Origin: PGYR01 sp048267165
Lineage (GTDB): Bacteria; Bacteroidota; Ignavibacteria; Kapaibacteriales; UBA2268
DNA length: 64,000 nt
Direction: 5' to 3'
Assembly: GCA_048267165.1 (NCBI GenBank)
Contig: JBLWYD010000008.1
Location: 44,381 to 108,380 of the forward strand
Shown: positions 52,601 to 61,228 of the stretch, piece by piece
How the letters are laid out: each line of letters starts with the position of its first letter
How positions within the stretch are numbered: the stretch's first letter is position 1
Notes under the pieces: generated by a model
Databases searched by the model: none
Seen by the model: only the letters and a program-made list of their open reading frames with translations
What the model was told of the DNA's origin: nothing
Translations under genes and position numbers: made by a program

Positions 52601-54418
52601 ATGATAAAAAATATATTTCTATATTCGATAGTAAGTTTTTTCATTTTGAACGTCGGATATAGTCAAACTGCAACAGAAAGAAAATTGAGTTTAGCCCAAT
52701 CCTACGAACAAGTAGGGCAATTAGACAATGCTATTAGAATATACGAAGAAGTCTATGCTGAAGATAAGGGTTTCTTACAAGCATTCCATGGTTTAGTCCG
52801 TTCGTATAAATTGAAGAATATGAATGCAAAGCTATTAGAATTGCTCGAAAACAGAGTACAATTCGACAAGAAAGCTGTCAATTATATACTATTAGGTGAA
52901 GCTAGATGGAATGCTGGAAAGTCTTCGGAAGCAGATGAGGCATGGGGTAACGCTCTAAAAGCAGAGCCAAAGAATCAGTATATGTACGCTGATTTGGCCG
53001 ACATTCAGTCCAGATTGCAGCTTTACAAAAAAGCAATAAGTACTTATAAGACAGCTCGAGAAAATGTAACTACAAATAATGGTTTGACATTATTCACAGA
53101 AGAGCTTAGCAAGCTTTACATAGCTGTTGGTGATACAAAAGCAGCTCTAAACGAGACTTTAACCTTGCTTATGGAAAATGGAGCACTTCCATCAGTGGAA
53201 GCTAGAATATATGCACTAATGCAAGATGATGATAATCTGGAAATAATAGATGAGACTCTCAATAACTTCATTGATAAAAATAGCTCAAACTATATGGCAA
53301 ATGAGTTATTCAGTTGGTATCAGACTAATTTGGGCAAGCACGATAAAGCATTAGAATATACTATAAAAGCAGACGATATTTCAAAGCAGGGAGGCAGATT
53401 GATACTTACTTTCGCTGGGAATGCCGAGCAAGCAGGGAATACAGAAATAGCACTAGAGGCCTACCAATACCTAATAGACCAAGGGAAAGATAATAAATTC
53501 TTCACCTCAGCTATTTACAGTTATACTAGAACCCTAGAAGCAAAGATGATGTTCGATAAGAATCTATCAAAAGAGAACATACAAACGATTATAAAAAGAT
53601 ATAGAACTATAATAGAAGAATTCCCGAAAAGTACAACTGCTGCGGACGCATACCTAGAAATAGCAAGATTACAGAAAGACAGACTGAATGATTATAAGAA
53701 TTCTGAAGAAACACTATTCGAGCTGACAAAAGAAATACCTGGTGCTCCACAAGCAGGAACGGCTATGGTTGAGTTATCAGAGATATTTATAAGCCGTGGC
53801 GATTTGGTAGAAGCTAAGGGTTTTCTAGAAACTGCGAAGGCAAGATACGGTAGATCGAATCGTGATTTATTAGAAATAGTAGGGTATAGACAAGCGTTAA
53901 TAGAGTATTACACAGGTAATCTGGATAGTGCCGAGGCATTATTCCTAGTGCTTTCAGAAGCGAAGGACAATGATATAGCGAACGATGTATTGGAGAAAAG
54001 TTCGATAATATCCGACAAATACAAAGAAGAAGAGAAAGTTAAAATATTCGCAGCGGCGGAATATGATATGATTAGACTAGATACAGCAAGTGCTATATCT
54101 AATTATGAGTCAATCATCAATGAATTGCGTAATTTCGATACTGAGATATGGCAGCGTTCTCACCTGATACTTTCGGATATTTATCTTGCTCGTAAGAATA
54201 ATCAGAAAGCTGATTTTTACCTCGAGGAATTCATAAAGAATTTGCCCGATGGAGTTCATTCAGATAAGGCAATATTCAAGCTAGCTAACAACAAAGTCGC
54301 GGCTGGTGAGAATAGCAAAGCTATAGAATTGTATTCAAAAATATTGATAAGTTTCCCTAACTCTATATATCTAGACCAAGCTCGACTCAAGATACGAGAG
54401 TTAAGGGGTGAATCTTAA
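52601..54418 (+). CDS. Exported TPR-repeat protein
   Basis: A 605-aa protein with a signal peptide (ending LNVGYSQ) and many tetratricopeptide repeats: an N-terminal set (about 25-170, with YEQVGQLDNAIRIYEEVY) and a C-terminal set (about 335-605, with RGDLVEAKGFLETAKAR and LANNKVAAGENSKAIELYSK). TPR scaffolds of this kind hold envelope complexes together. No catalytic motif is seen. Divergent from the SRPBCC gene and convergent with rsmE (10-bp gap). Confidence 0.87.
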   Translation: MIKNIFLYSIVSFFILNVGYSQTATERKLSLAQSYEQVGQLDNAIRIYEEVYAEDKGFLQAFHGLVRSYKLKNMNAKLLELLENRVQFDKKAVNYILLGEARWNAGKSSEADEAWGNALKAEPKNQYMYADLADIQSRLQLYKKAISTYKTARENVTTNNGLTLFTEELSKLYIAVGDTKAALNETLTLLMENGALPSVEARIYALMQDDDNLEIIDETLNNFIDKNSSNYMANELFSWYQTNLGKHDKALEYTIKADDISKQGGRLILTFAGNAEQAGNTEIALEAYQYLIDQGKDNKFFTSAIYSYTRTLEAKMMFDKNLSKENIQTIIKRYRTIIEEFPKSTTAADAYLEIARLQKDRLNDYKNSEETLFELTKEIPGAPQAGTAMVELSEIFISRGDLVEAKGFLETAKARYGRSNRDLLEIVGYRQALIEYYTGNLDSAEALFLVLSEAKDNDIANDVLEKSSIISDKYKEEEKVKIFAAAEYDMIRLDTASAISNYESIINELRNFDTEIWQRSHLILSDIYLARKNNQKADFYLEEFIKNLPDGVHSDKAIFKLANNKVAAGENSKAIELYSKILISFPNSIYLDQARLKIRELRGES

Positions 54419-54428
54419 GAAGATTTAT

Positions 54429-55100
54429 TTACTGAGTGATAGCAAATGATGCAGCTATAACAGCGGCAGTCTCTGTTCTCAGACGATTATCGCTAATACG
54501 CCAGTTGTATTTTGCTTTATTTTTGATTCTCTCTATTTCTTCAGGAGAGAAACCACCCTCAGGGCCAATAAGGATAATAGCTCTTTTTTCAGTAAGCGTA
54601 TAGTCCGTATTACCAGCATAATCAGTCGTGATTATAGCTCCCTTCTGGTTTCTCATAAACTCTTCTAGTTTCATTGGCTCATTTACTTTTGGCAAAATAG
54701 CACGGCGCGATTGCTTCATTGCAGCAATAGCTTTTTTTGTGAATCTTTCAGTTTTGAAGTTCTTTCGTTGTGTGAATTGTGTTTTCAGTGGTTGGAATTC
54801 AGAAACACCGATTTCAGTACATTTCTCTATTAGGTATTCCATTCGCTCTTTATCTAGTATCATACCGAAAGCAACTGTAATATACTTTGGTGGCAATGCT
54901 TCTGCTTTACCAAAAATGTTCAAGAACGCGTGTTTGCCTTTGAATCTGATTTCACAAAGACATTCTAATCCTTTACCATTCACAGCTAGTAATTGGTCAC
55001 CCGAATTTAGTCGGAGTGCCTTAATGTGTTGCTCTTCGTGTTGTGGGACATCAATTTCATCATGATCTACTGTCATTTCGGGTATGTATATACATTCCAT
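54429..55100 (-). CDS. rsmE: 16S rRNA m3U1498 methyltransferase
   Basis: A 223-aa SPOUT methyltransferase that acts on U1498 of 16S rRNA. Signature blocks are HIKALRLNSGDQL, EKCTEIGVSEFQPL, KAIAAMKQSRRAILP, LIGPEGGFSPEEIE and the knot end LRTETAAVIAAS. Length is slightly below the usual 240. It is convergent with the TPR gene. Confidence 0.95.
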   Translation of the reverse strand: MECIYIPEMTVDHDEIDVPQHEEQHIKALRLNSGDQLLAVNGKGLECLCEIRFKGKHAFLNIFGKAEALPPKYITVAFGMILDKERMEYLIEKCTEIGVSEFQPLKTQFTQRKNFKTERFTKKAIAAMKQSRRAILPKVNEPMKLEEFMRNQKGAIITTDYAGNTDYTLTEKRAIILIGPEGGFSPEEIERIKNKAKYNWRISDNRLRTETAAVIAASFAITQ

Positions 55101-55154
55101 TTTTTCGCACCTTTTTTTATTTCAAAGATACGGAAGAACTGATAATATTTAGAA

Positions 55155-55754
55155 TTATTTGGCTAATTCTGTATTAACTACTTCAATGAAATCTGAACTT
55201 TCAGGATGTAATTTTCTAACTACCTTACCCTCTTTACTAATAAGATATGAGTCTGGGGTAAATCTATTGCTTGCGTGAGTAGCTAACGAAGTAGAAATAG
55301 TTCGACCATCATATATATTAACCATATCATTCATCTTGAATTTATCTAAGAAGTCTTTGACTTTCTCTTGCGAGTTACCTTGTCTAAAGTCTAGCGAAAC
55401 CATAATCGTAATGAAATCCTTATTTTCTATTTTATTTACATTATCAACTAATGCCGGCATAGCTTCTACACAGAAATGACAATCTGTACGCCAAAATTCC
55501 AAAAACACTACTTTGCCTCGTAAATCAGAAAGAGAGAACTCTCCTTCTTTACCATCGTTTACTAAGAAGTCTGGGAAAAACTCACCTATAGCTAATGACT
55601 TTTCTGCCGATTGTCCTAGTACTTTTATATCAGTATAAAAACCTGAGTTTGCTTCGCCACTCCCGTAGTTTTTATTAGGGATTCCTACTGATTCTTCATT
55701 TTTACATGACACTAATAGTATAGACAGAAATATTGTTATTAAAGCACTTTTCAT
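55155..55754 (-). CDS. TlpA-like lipoprotein
   Basis: A 199-aa lipoprotein (lipobox LLVSC, Cys17) with a thioredoxin-like domain of the TlpA/ResA type. The redox motif is FWRTDCHFC (Cys92, Cys95), and a short cis-Pro region (RFTPDSYLI) follows. It is likely a periplasm-facing reductase and a possible client of DsbD at 39433. It is divergent from mscS. Confidence 0.9.
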   Translation of the reverse strand: MKSALITIFLSILLVSCKNEESVGIPNKNYGSGEANSGFYTDIKVLGQSAEKSLAIGEFFPDFLVNDGKEGEFSLSDLRGKVVFLEFWRTDCHFCVEAMPALVDNVNKIENKDFITIMVSLDFRQGNSQEKVKDFLDKFKMNDMVNIYDGRTISTSLATHASNRFTPDSYLISKEGKVVRKLHPESSDFIEVVNTELAK

Positions 55755-55869
55755 GGTATTTATCCGTTTTGTTTAATCAATAGACTAACAAAAACACATA
55801 TTGTTACATCATTAGTGTAGTTATTCTGTTGTAATGTCATTAGTTTTACAATAAAGGAAAAGGAGAGAG

Positions 55870-56679
55870 ATGGGAGATATTAATTTTAATTCGATAGGTA
55901 TGGAGCTATGGGGAGTACTACTTATGGTAATATACGCCGTAGTAGCATTGATAGTAGGCTTTTGGTTAGTTAGTAGAGTAGTCAAGATAATGGAAAAATT
56001 ACTACTCAGTAAGGAAATTGACTTATCCTTACAGAAATTCTTAGTTACATTGGTTCGAATCGGTCTGAAAGTACTCGTACTGATTTCGGTGGCAGGGTTA
56101 GTAGGTATTCCTACTACCTCATTCGTAGCTATAATAGGTGCGGCTGGTTTGGCTGTAGGTTTAGCTCTGCAAGGTTCACTTGCTAATTTCGCAGGTGGAG
56201 TACTGATACTATTCTTGAAGCCGTTTAAGGTTGGTGATTTCATAGAGGGTGCTGGTCATACTGGTACTGTCGAGGAAATCAGTATTTTCTATACAAACTT
56301 GACAACGCCAAAGAATCAAGCGATTGTAATACCAAACGCTCAGCTTTCTAATAATAGTATTGTCAACTTCTCATCTAAACCAATTAGAAGATTGGATATA
56401 ATATTTGGAATAGATTACAGCGACGATATAGATAAAACTAAAGAAGTATTAAAAAATATAATCAGCACTGACCCAAGAATATTAGATGAACCTAAATTCC
56501 AAATTGCCGTTGATACATTGGGCGATAACGCAGTGAATATAGTTACAAAATCGTGGTGCAAGAACGAAGATTATTGGGATTTGCACTATTACATAACTGA
56601 AAAAGTGAAGAAAGAATTTGATGCGAATGGAATTTCATTCCCGTTCCCTCAACAAGACATACATATAATAAAAGACTAA
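55870..56679 (+). CDS. mscS: Small-conductance mechanosensitive channel MscS
   Basis: A 269-aa MscS-type channel that opens under osmotic downshift. Three N-terminal helices are followed by the pore-lining helix and the MscS signature GAAGLAVGLALQGSLANFAG, FKVGDFIEG and the VIPNAQLSNNSIVNFS beta domain, then an alpha/beta end domain. Length is near the E. coli protein (286 aa). AGGAGAG precedes the ATG. Confidence 0.94.
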   Translation: MGDINFNSIGMELWGVLLMVIYAVVALIVGFWLVSRVVKIMEKLLLSKEIDLSLQKFLVTLVRIGLKVLVLISVAGLVGIPTTSFVAIIGAAGLAVGLALQGSLANFAGGVLILFLKPFKVGDFIEGAGHTGTVEEISIFYTNLTTPKNQAIVIPNAQLSNNSIVNFSSKPIRRLDIIFGIDYSDDIDKTKEVLKNIISTDPRILDEPKFQIAVDTLGDNAVNIVTKSWCKNEDYWDLHYYITEKVKKEFDANGISFPFPQQDIHIIKD

Positions 56680-56699
56680 AACACAACAGGAAATAATAA

Positions 56700-58529
56700 A
56701 TGAACGAAAGAATATTTTCGGAAGAAAGCACAAGCGGTAGCTTGATGCAAAGAGATAAAATAGAAGAAAAATATAAATGGAACCTCAAAGATATATACGA
56801 AACAGAAGAACTTTGGGAAGAAGAATTCAATTATATAAAAACTAAAATTGACGAATACAAGAGCTACGAAGGTACAATCGGCAAGTCTGCTGACTCTCTA
56901 CTAGCTTTGTTGCAGTTCGATGAGGAAGTTGGAATCAAGTATGACAGACTACACCTCTACTCATTCCTAGCAAAAGACCTAGATTTGGCTAATACTAAGT
57001 ATCAATCAATGGCTGGTAGATTGCAAGACCTCGGCTCAAAGCTAGGTAGTGCTGGCTCGTACATCAGACCAGAACTAATAGAAATCGGCAAAGACAAGAT
57101 AAACCAATATCTATCTGAGAAAAAAGAACTAGCTCACTACACACATTATTTCGATAATATGTTCCGTACGGCAGAGCACTCGCTAGACAAGGATAAAGAA
57201 GAAATCATGTCTATGACTACACAAATGCAGCATACGGCATATCAGACTTTCAGCTATTTCAAGAATGCAGATATAAAGTATCCAACGACAACAGATAGCG
57301 ATGGCAACGAAATAGATATAAGCGAAGGCCGCTACTACTCGGCACTATTCAACAAAGATAGAGCATACAGAGAGCGAGTTTACAAAGGATATTACGCACC
57401 GATTGTGGAACATAGAAATATGCTTTCATCTCTATTCAACGGGAATATACACGCGCATATATTTACAGCAAAAGTTAGAAAATTCAAATCAACAAGAGAA
57501 GCAGCACTAAAGCCGAATAATATTCCACTGGAAGTGTATGACAATCTAGTAAAAGCTGTGAACGATAACTTAGCACCACTACACAGATGGGCAGCCATCA
57601 AGAAAAGAGTATTGGGAGTCGATAAGATTCACCCTTATGATAGTTATGTATCTATTTTCGATTCAGATGATACTAAATATAGCTATGACGAAGGAGTGAA
57701 GATAACTAGAGAATCTCTATTGCCATTAGGTGAAGAGTATTTGACGGCACTCGACAAAGCATTCGATAATCGCTGGATAGACGTATATGAGACCAAAGGC
57801 AAGCGTGGCGGAGCATACTCTTCTGGTACTAGCTTTGGGGTGCATCCTTATGTGCTTCTGAACTGGAATCATCAGATGAACGATGTATCAACTCTAACCC
57901 ACGAGATGGGTCATAATATGCACTCATATTTCACTGAGAAAAATCAACCCTATGTATATGCTGATTATCCGATCTTCTTAGCAGAAGTTGCTTCTATCAC
58001 GAACGAAGCAATGCTAATGGATTACCTAATAGCAAATAGTAAGAACAAGTTAGAGAAGCTAAACCTAATAGAAATGTATTTGAATAAAATAGTTACTACA
58101 TTCTACAGACAGACTAGATTCGCTGAGTACGAGCAGTTAGTACACGAAAAAACAGAAGCTGGTGAAGCACTAACTCCTGATGATTTGTGTAAGCTATACG
58201 CAGAAATGTATCAGAAGTATTGGGGACCAGATATGGAAGTAGATGTAGAAGAGTCATACACTTGGGCTAGAGTACCTCACTTCTACTATGGCTTTTACGT
58301 ATTCCAATATGCGACTGGACTTGCTGCGGCAGAGCTAGTAGCGAAGAACGTAAAAGACAAAGGCCAAGAAGGAGTTGATAGTTTAATGCAATTCCTAAAA
58401 GCTGGTAAATCAAAATATGCAATCGATGTACTGAAAGACGCAGGCGTGGATATGACTAAACCAGAGCCAGTAAAAGCAGTAATCGACACTATGAATAGAC
58501 TATTAGATGAGTTAGAAGCTGAGCTATAA
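56700..58529 (+). CDS. pepF: Oligoendopeptidase F
   Basis: A 609-aa M3 metallopeptidase that cleaves short peptides in the cytoplasm. The zinc site is THEMGHN (His401, Glu402, His405), and the third ligand is Glu429 in LAEVASITNEA. The rest shows PepF hallmarks, including HPYDSYVSIFDSDD and RGGAYSSGTSFGVHPYVLLNW. It starts 20 bp after mscS with AGGAAA upstream of the ATG. A terminator follows. Confidence 0.96.
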   Translation: MNERIFSEESTSGSLMQRDKIEEKYKWNLKDIYETEELWEEEFNYIKTKIDEYKSYEGTIGKSADSLLALLQFDEEVGIKYDRLHLYSFLAKDLDLANTKYQSMAGRLQDLGSKLGSAGSYIRPELIEIGKDKINQYLSEKKELAHYTHYFDNMFRTAEHSLDKDKEEIMSMTTQMQHTAYQTFSYFKNADIKYPTTTDSDGNEIDISEGRYYSALFNKDRAYRERVYKGYYAPIVEHRNMLSSLFNGNIHAHIFTAKVRKFKSTREAALKPNNIPLEVYDNLVKAVNDNLAPLHRWAAIKKRVLGVDKIHPYDSYVSIFDSDDTKYSYDEGVKITRESLLPLGEEYLTALDKAFDNRWIDVYETKGKRGGAYSSGTSFGVHPYVLLNWNHQMNDVSTLTHEMGHNMHSYFTEKNQPYVYADYPIFLAEVASITNEAMLMDYLIANSKNKLEKLNLIEMYLNKIVTTFYRQTRFAEYEQLVHEKTEAGEALTPDDLCKLYAEMYQKYWGPDMEVDVEESYTWARVPHFYYGFYVFQYATGLAAAELVAKNVKDKGQEGVDSLMQFLKAGKSKYAIDVLKDAGVDMTKPEPVKAVIDTMNRLLDELEAEL

Positions 58530-58558
58530 CACAGCTTCAAGTATTAGTTATTTACAAG

Positions 58559-58600
58559 CAGCCGAAGTAGAAAAATTTATTCTCTCGGCTGTTTTTTTTT
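58559..58600 (+). terminator. Rho-independent terminator after pepF
   Basis: CAGCCGA (58559-58565) pairs with TCGGCTG (58585-58591), followed by nine T residues. Confidence 0.88.
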
Positions 58601-58681
58601 ATAAACTGTTAGCTTAATATTTGGTTGCCGATTTGAATATTGTTATTTTAGATTACTCAACAAAATAAACATTGGAAATGA

Positions 58682-58712
58682 TCTATCTGCTGAAATTTGT
58701 TGATCAGATAGA
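58682..58712. promoter_or_regulatory. Inverted repeat upstream of the AIPR gene
   Basis: TCTATCTG (58682-58689) and CAGATAGA (58705-58712) form a perfect 8-bp inverted repeat with a 15-base spacer, 70 bp before the ATG. The spacing suits a dimeric regulator or a leader hairpin. No regulator gene is adjacent. Confidence 0.35.
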
Positions 58713-58782
58713 AAATGGAAATGGATATAGTATAAATTGGTTAAATCTAAACATTGTACGAGATACCCAAAACGCAAATTAA

Positions 58783-60480
58783 ATGATGAATAAGACAGAC
58801 TATAATACACGATTAAGAAACGAAGTTGAAGTACTCAAACATCAATATAGAAATGACAATTCAGCTTTCTTGATTTGGTTTTTAAAGAATATTTTTTGTC
58901 TGAGCGAGCAAGAAAGTGTAGATAGCGTAGTTGATGGAAATAGAGATAAAGGAATTGACGGGATTTGGGTTGATGAAAATGATGAAGAAATATACATTTT
59001 TCAATCGGAATTTTCGCCAAATGATGATAGAGATGCAGGAGACTCTAAAATAAGAGAGTTTTCAGGAGTTGCAACTTGGTTTTCAAACGAAACAGAGGTT
59101 AGTAAGCTTAAAGTAGCCTTAATTAATCTTGAACTTAAGGAAAGATTAAATTCTTTAAAAATTTCAGATAAAATAGCGAGAGGATATGTTGTAAGTTATG
59201 TTTATGTAACTAATAAAATATTTGACATCAACGCTACGGAATATTTGGATACTACAAACATAGATGCTTATGATAACAATATAATTTTTAGCAAATACAC
59301 GTACATGGTAGAGGCTGATATAGCCAATACACCAAAAACTTTAGCCTTATTCAATTCTACAGCTATAATCTATAATTCTGCTCCGAACAATTCTTCAGTT
59401 GTTCTTGCAGTACCTGTTAGTCAACTTTTAAAGCTTGATGGAATACAAGACCATTCTTTGTTTTCAAGAAATGTACGACTATGGTCAGGCAAAACACGAG
59501 TGAATAAAGAATTAGCTAATACTATAAAAGATAATTCCGAACACGATAGATTTTTTTTATATCACAACGGAGTTTCAATTACTTGCTCTGACTTCGATTT
59601 TAAACCTTCAAACAATGAAATAAAAATTTCAGGTTATCAAGTTATTAATGGTTGTCAATCATTAGTTTCATTTTATCAAAATCGAGAATACCTTTCTGAT
59701 AGAATGTTGGTATTAACAAAAATAATACAAGTAGAACCTGAAAGTCCATTGATTCAAAAGATTACAAAAAATGCTAATAATCAAAATTCAATAAGTCCCA
59801 AAGACCTTAAATCTAACGATCGAGTTCAAATTAGTTTACAAAAAAACTTTTTTGAAGCATTTGATAATAAAGTTTTATATAGAATAAAGAGAGGGGAAAG
59901 TTCAATTGGTTATAATGATGTAATTGATATAGATTATGCAGCACAATTAATAAAATCATTTTATTTTGACGAACCTTATAAGACACACTTAAAAACAAGT
60001 TTTTATGGTGATGAATATGAAAATATATTTTCAAGAAAAATGACTTCTCAAAAAATATATTTGACCTATTTAATACATAATACAATAATTGAAAACATTG
60101 ATAGAATTGAGAACATTCCAGTAAGGAACTATGGTTTAGCTCGATTTACAATCTTGAGGATTATAAAATCCATAATAATTGAAGATGATCTTGGATCAGC
60201 GATTGTAGGAAACCCAAATGAATATGTGATTGAACCTGTAAGAGATAAACTATCAGGTGGAATTAGAAAACTTTTTGAATTAGTAGCTCTTGACATTAAT
60301 GGATTTATAACAGACTACATTGAAACAGTTGACCTATTTGATTATAAAAACCTTTTTAAGAAAAAAGAATTCTGTGATAAAATAAATACTGCTGTTTTAA
60401 CAAGTCATAAAAAATCCGTTGTTAGACATCCAGAAGATAGTTTCCAAGCAATATTTGAGTCATTAACAACAGAAGAATAA
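58783..60480 (+). CDS. AIPR-family defence protein
   Basis: A 565-aa protein of the AIPR (abortive infection phage resistance) type. Family blocks are LFSRNVRLWSGKTRVN, FLYHNGVSITCSDF, YQVINGCQSLVSF and TKNANNQNSISPKDLKSND. The N-terminus resembles a PD-(D/E)xK nuclease core: GIDG (Asp59) and the strand EIYIFQSE, where Glu76 stands in place of the usual Lys of QxK. It may therefore be catalytically altered. It is strongly AT-rich, stands alone and has no restriction or toxin partner, which suggests acquisition by transfer. Confidence 0.85.
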   Translation: MMNKTDYNTRLRNEVEVLKHQYRNDNSAFLIWFLKNIFCLSEQESVDSVVDGNRDKGIDGIWVDENDEEIYIFQSEFSPNDDRDAGDSKIREFSGVATWFSNETEVSKLKVALINLELKERLNSLKISDKIARGYVVSYVYVTNKIFDINATEYLDTTNIDAYDNNIIFSKYTYMVEADIANTPKTLALFNSTAIIYNSAPNNSSVVLAVPVSQLLKLDGIQDHSLFSRNVRLWSGKTRVNKELANTIKDNSEHDRFFLYHNGVSITCSDFDFKPSNNEIKISGYQVINGCQSLVSFYQNREYLSDRMLVLTKIIQVEPESPLIQKITKNANNQNSISPKDLKSNDRVQISLQKNFFEAFDNKVLYRIKRGESSIGYNDVIDIDYAAQLIKSFYFDEPYKTHLKTSFYGDEYENIFSRKMTSQKIYLTYLIHNTIIENIDRIENIPVRNYGLARFTILRIIKSIIIEDDLGSAIVGNPNEYVIEPVRDKLSGGIRKLFELVALDINGFITDYIETVDLFDYKNLFKKKEFCDKINTAVLTSHKKSVVRHPEDSFQAIFESLTTEE

Positions 60481-60552
60481 AAGTACTTCTTACAACACCA
60501 GCTATAATACATGCCCTGCGGGATGCTGCAATTCATATATTAACCGTAATAT

Positions 60553-61194
60553 TTAAAACAACCCCTCTTCCCTATTATCAAACTTAATAAGAAAACTATT
60601 ACGATGAATCCGGCACTTACCGGATTTTTTTATGGCTGCAAAATGGGATTTGGTGCCATAACCCTTGTGTTTATCAAATCCATAGTTAGGAAATTCAGCG
60701 TGATATTCTTTCATCATTCTGTCCCTAGTTACTTTCGCTATTATTGAAGCGGCAGCAATAGAGAAGGACTTTGAGTCGCCTTTTACTATTGTTTGGAATG
60801 ATTTGTATTTTGTTGATTTGAATCTGTTGCCGTCTATTAATAGCATATTGGGTTTGGACTTTAGGTTGTTAACTGCTAGCTCCATTGCTAGGTATGTAGC
60901 ATTCAGAATATTAATTTCATCTATTTTCGCTTCATCAACTATCCCGATTCCATAAGATATTCTTTTGTCTGATGTGATTAGCTCATACAGCTCATCTCTT
61001 TTTTTCTCTGAGATTTGCTTCGAGTCATTCAGCTTGGGGATTTCAAATTGCTCGTGGAATATTAGTGCGGCAGCTATTACTGGGCCTGCTATTGGGCCTC
61101 TACCTGCCTCATCTACACCAGCTATTATCGGGTAGTCTTTTATGTGTGAGTTTTCGAATTCGAAGTTTGGGGAGGTCATATTTATAATCTTCAT
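60553..61194 (-). CDS. rnhB: Ribonuclease HII
   Basis: A 213-aa nuclease that removes ribonucleotides from DNA. The core is IAGVDEAGRGPIAGPV with the DEAGRG active site, LLIDGNRF with the third acidic residue, and KGDSKSFSIAAASIIAK. A start five codons later is possible (61179). It is downstream of the multicopper oxidase on the same strand, 34 bp away, and probably only shares its transcript. Confidence 0.96.
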   Translation of the reverse strand: MKIINMTSPNFEFENSHIKDYPIIAGVDEAGRGPIAGPVIAAALIFHEQFEIPKLNDSKQISEKKRDELYELITSDKRISYGIGIVDEAKIDEINILNATYLAMELAVNNLKSKPNMLLIDGNRFKSTKYKSFQTIVKGDSKSFSIAAASIIAKVTRDRMMKEYHAEFPNYGFDKHKGYGTKSHFAAIKKSGKCRIHRNSFLIKFDNREEGLF

Positions 61195-61228
61195 TTTTTA
61201 ATGTAACTTAATAAATCTATTATCTATT

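Noticed and set aside
55821..56243. 140-aa minus-strand reading frame
   Set aside because: It lies opposite mscS and has no motif or ribosome site.
58783..60480. Multi-gene restriction or toxin-antitoxin locus around AIPR
   Set aside because: Both flanks are ordinary genes (pepF and rnhB); no methylase, helicase or toxin frame is present.
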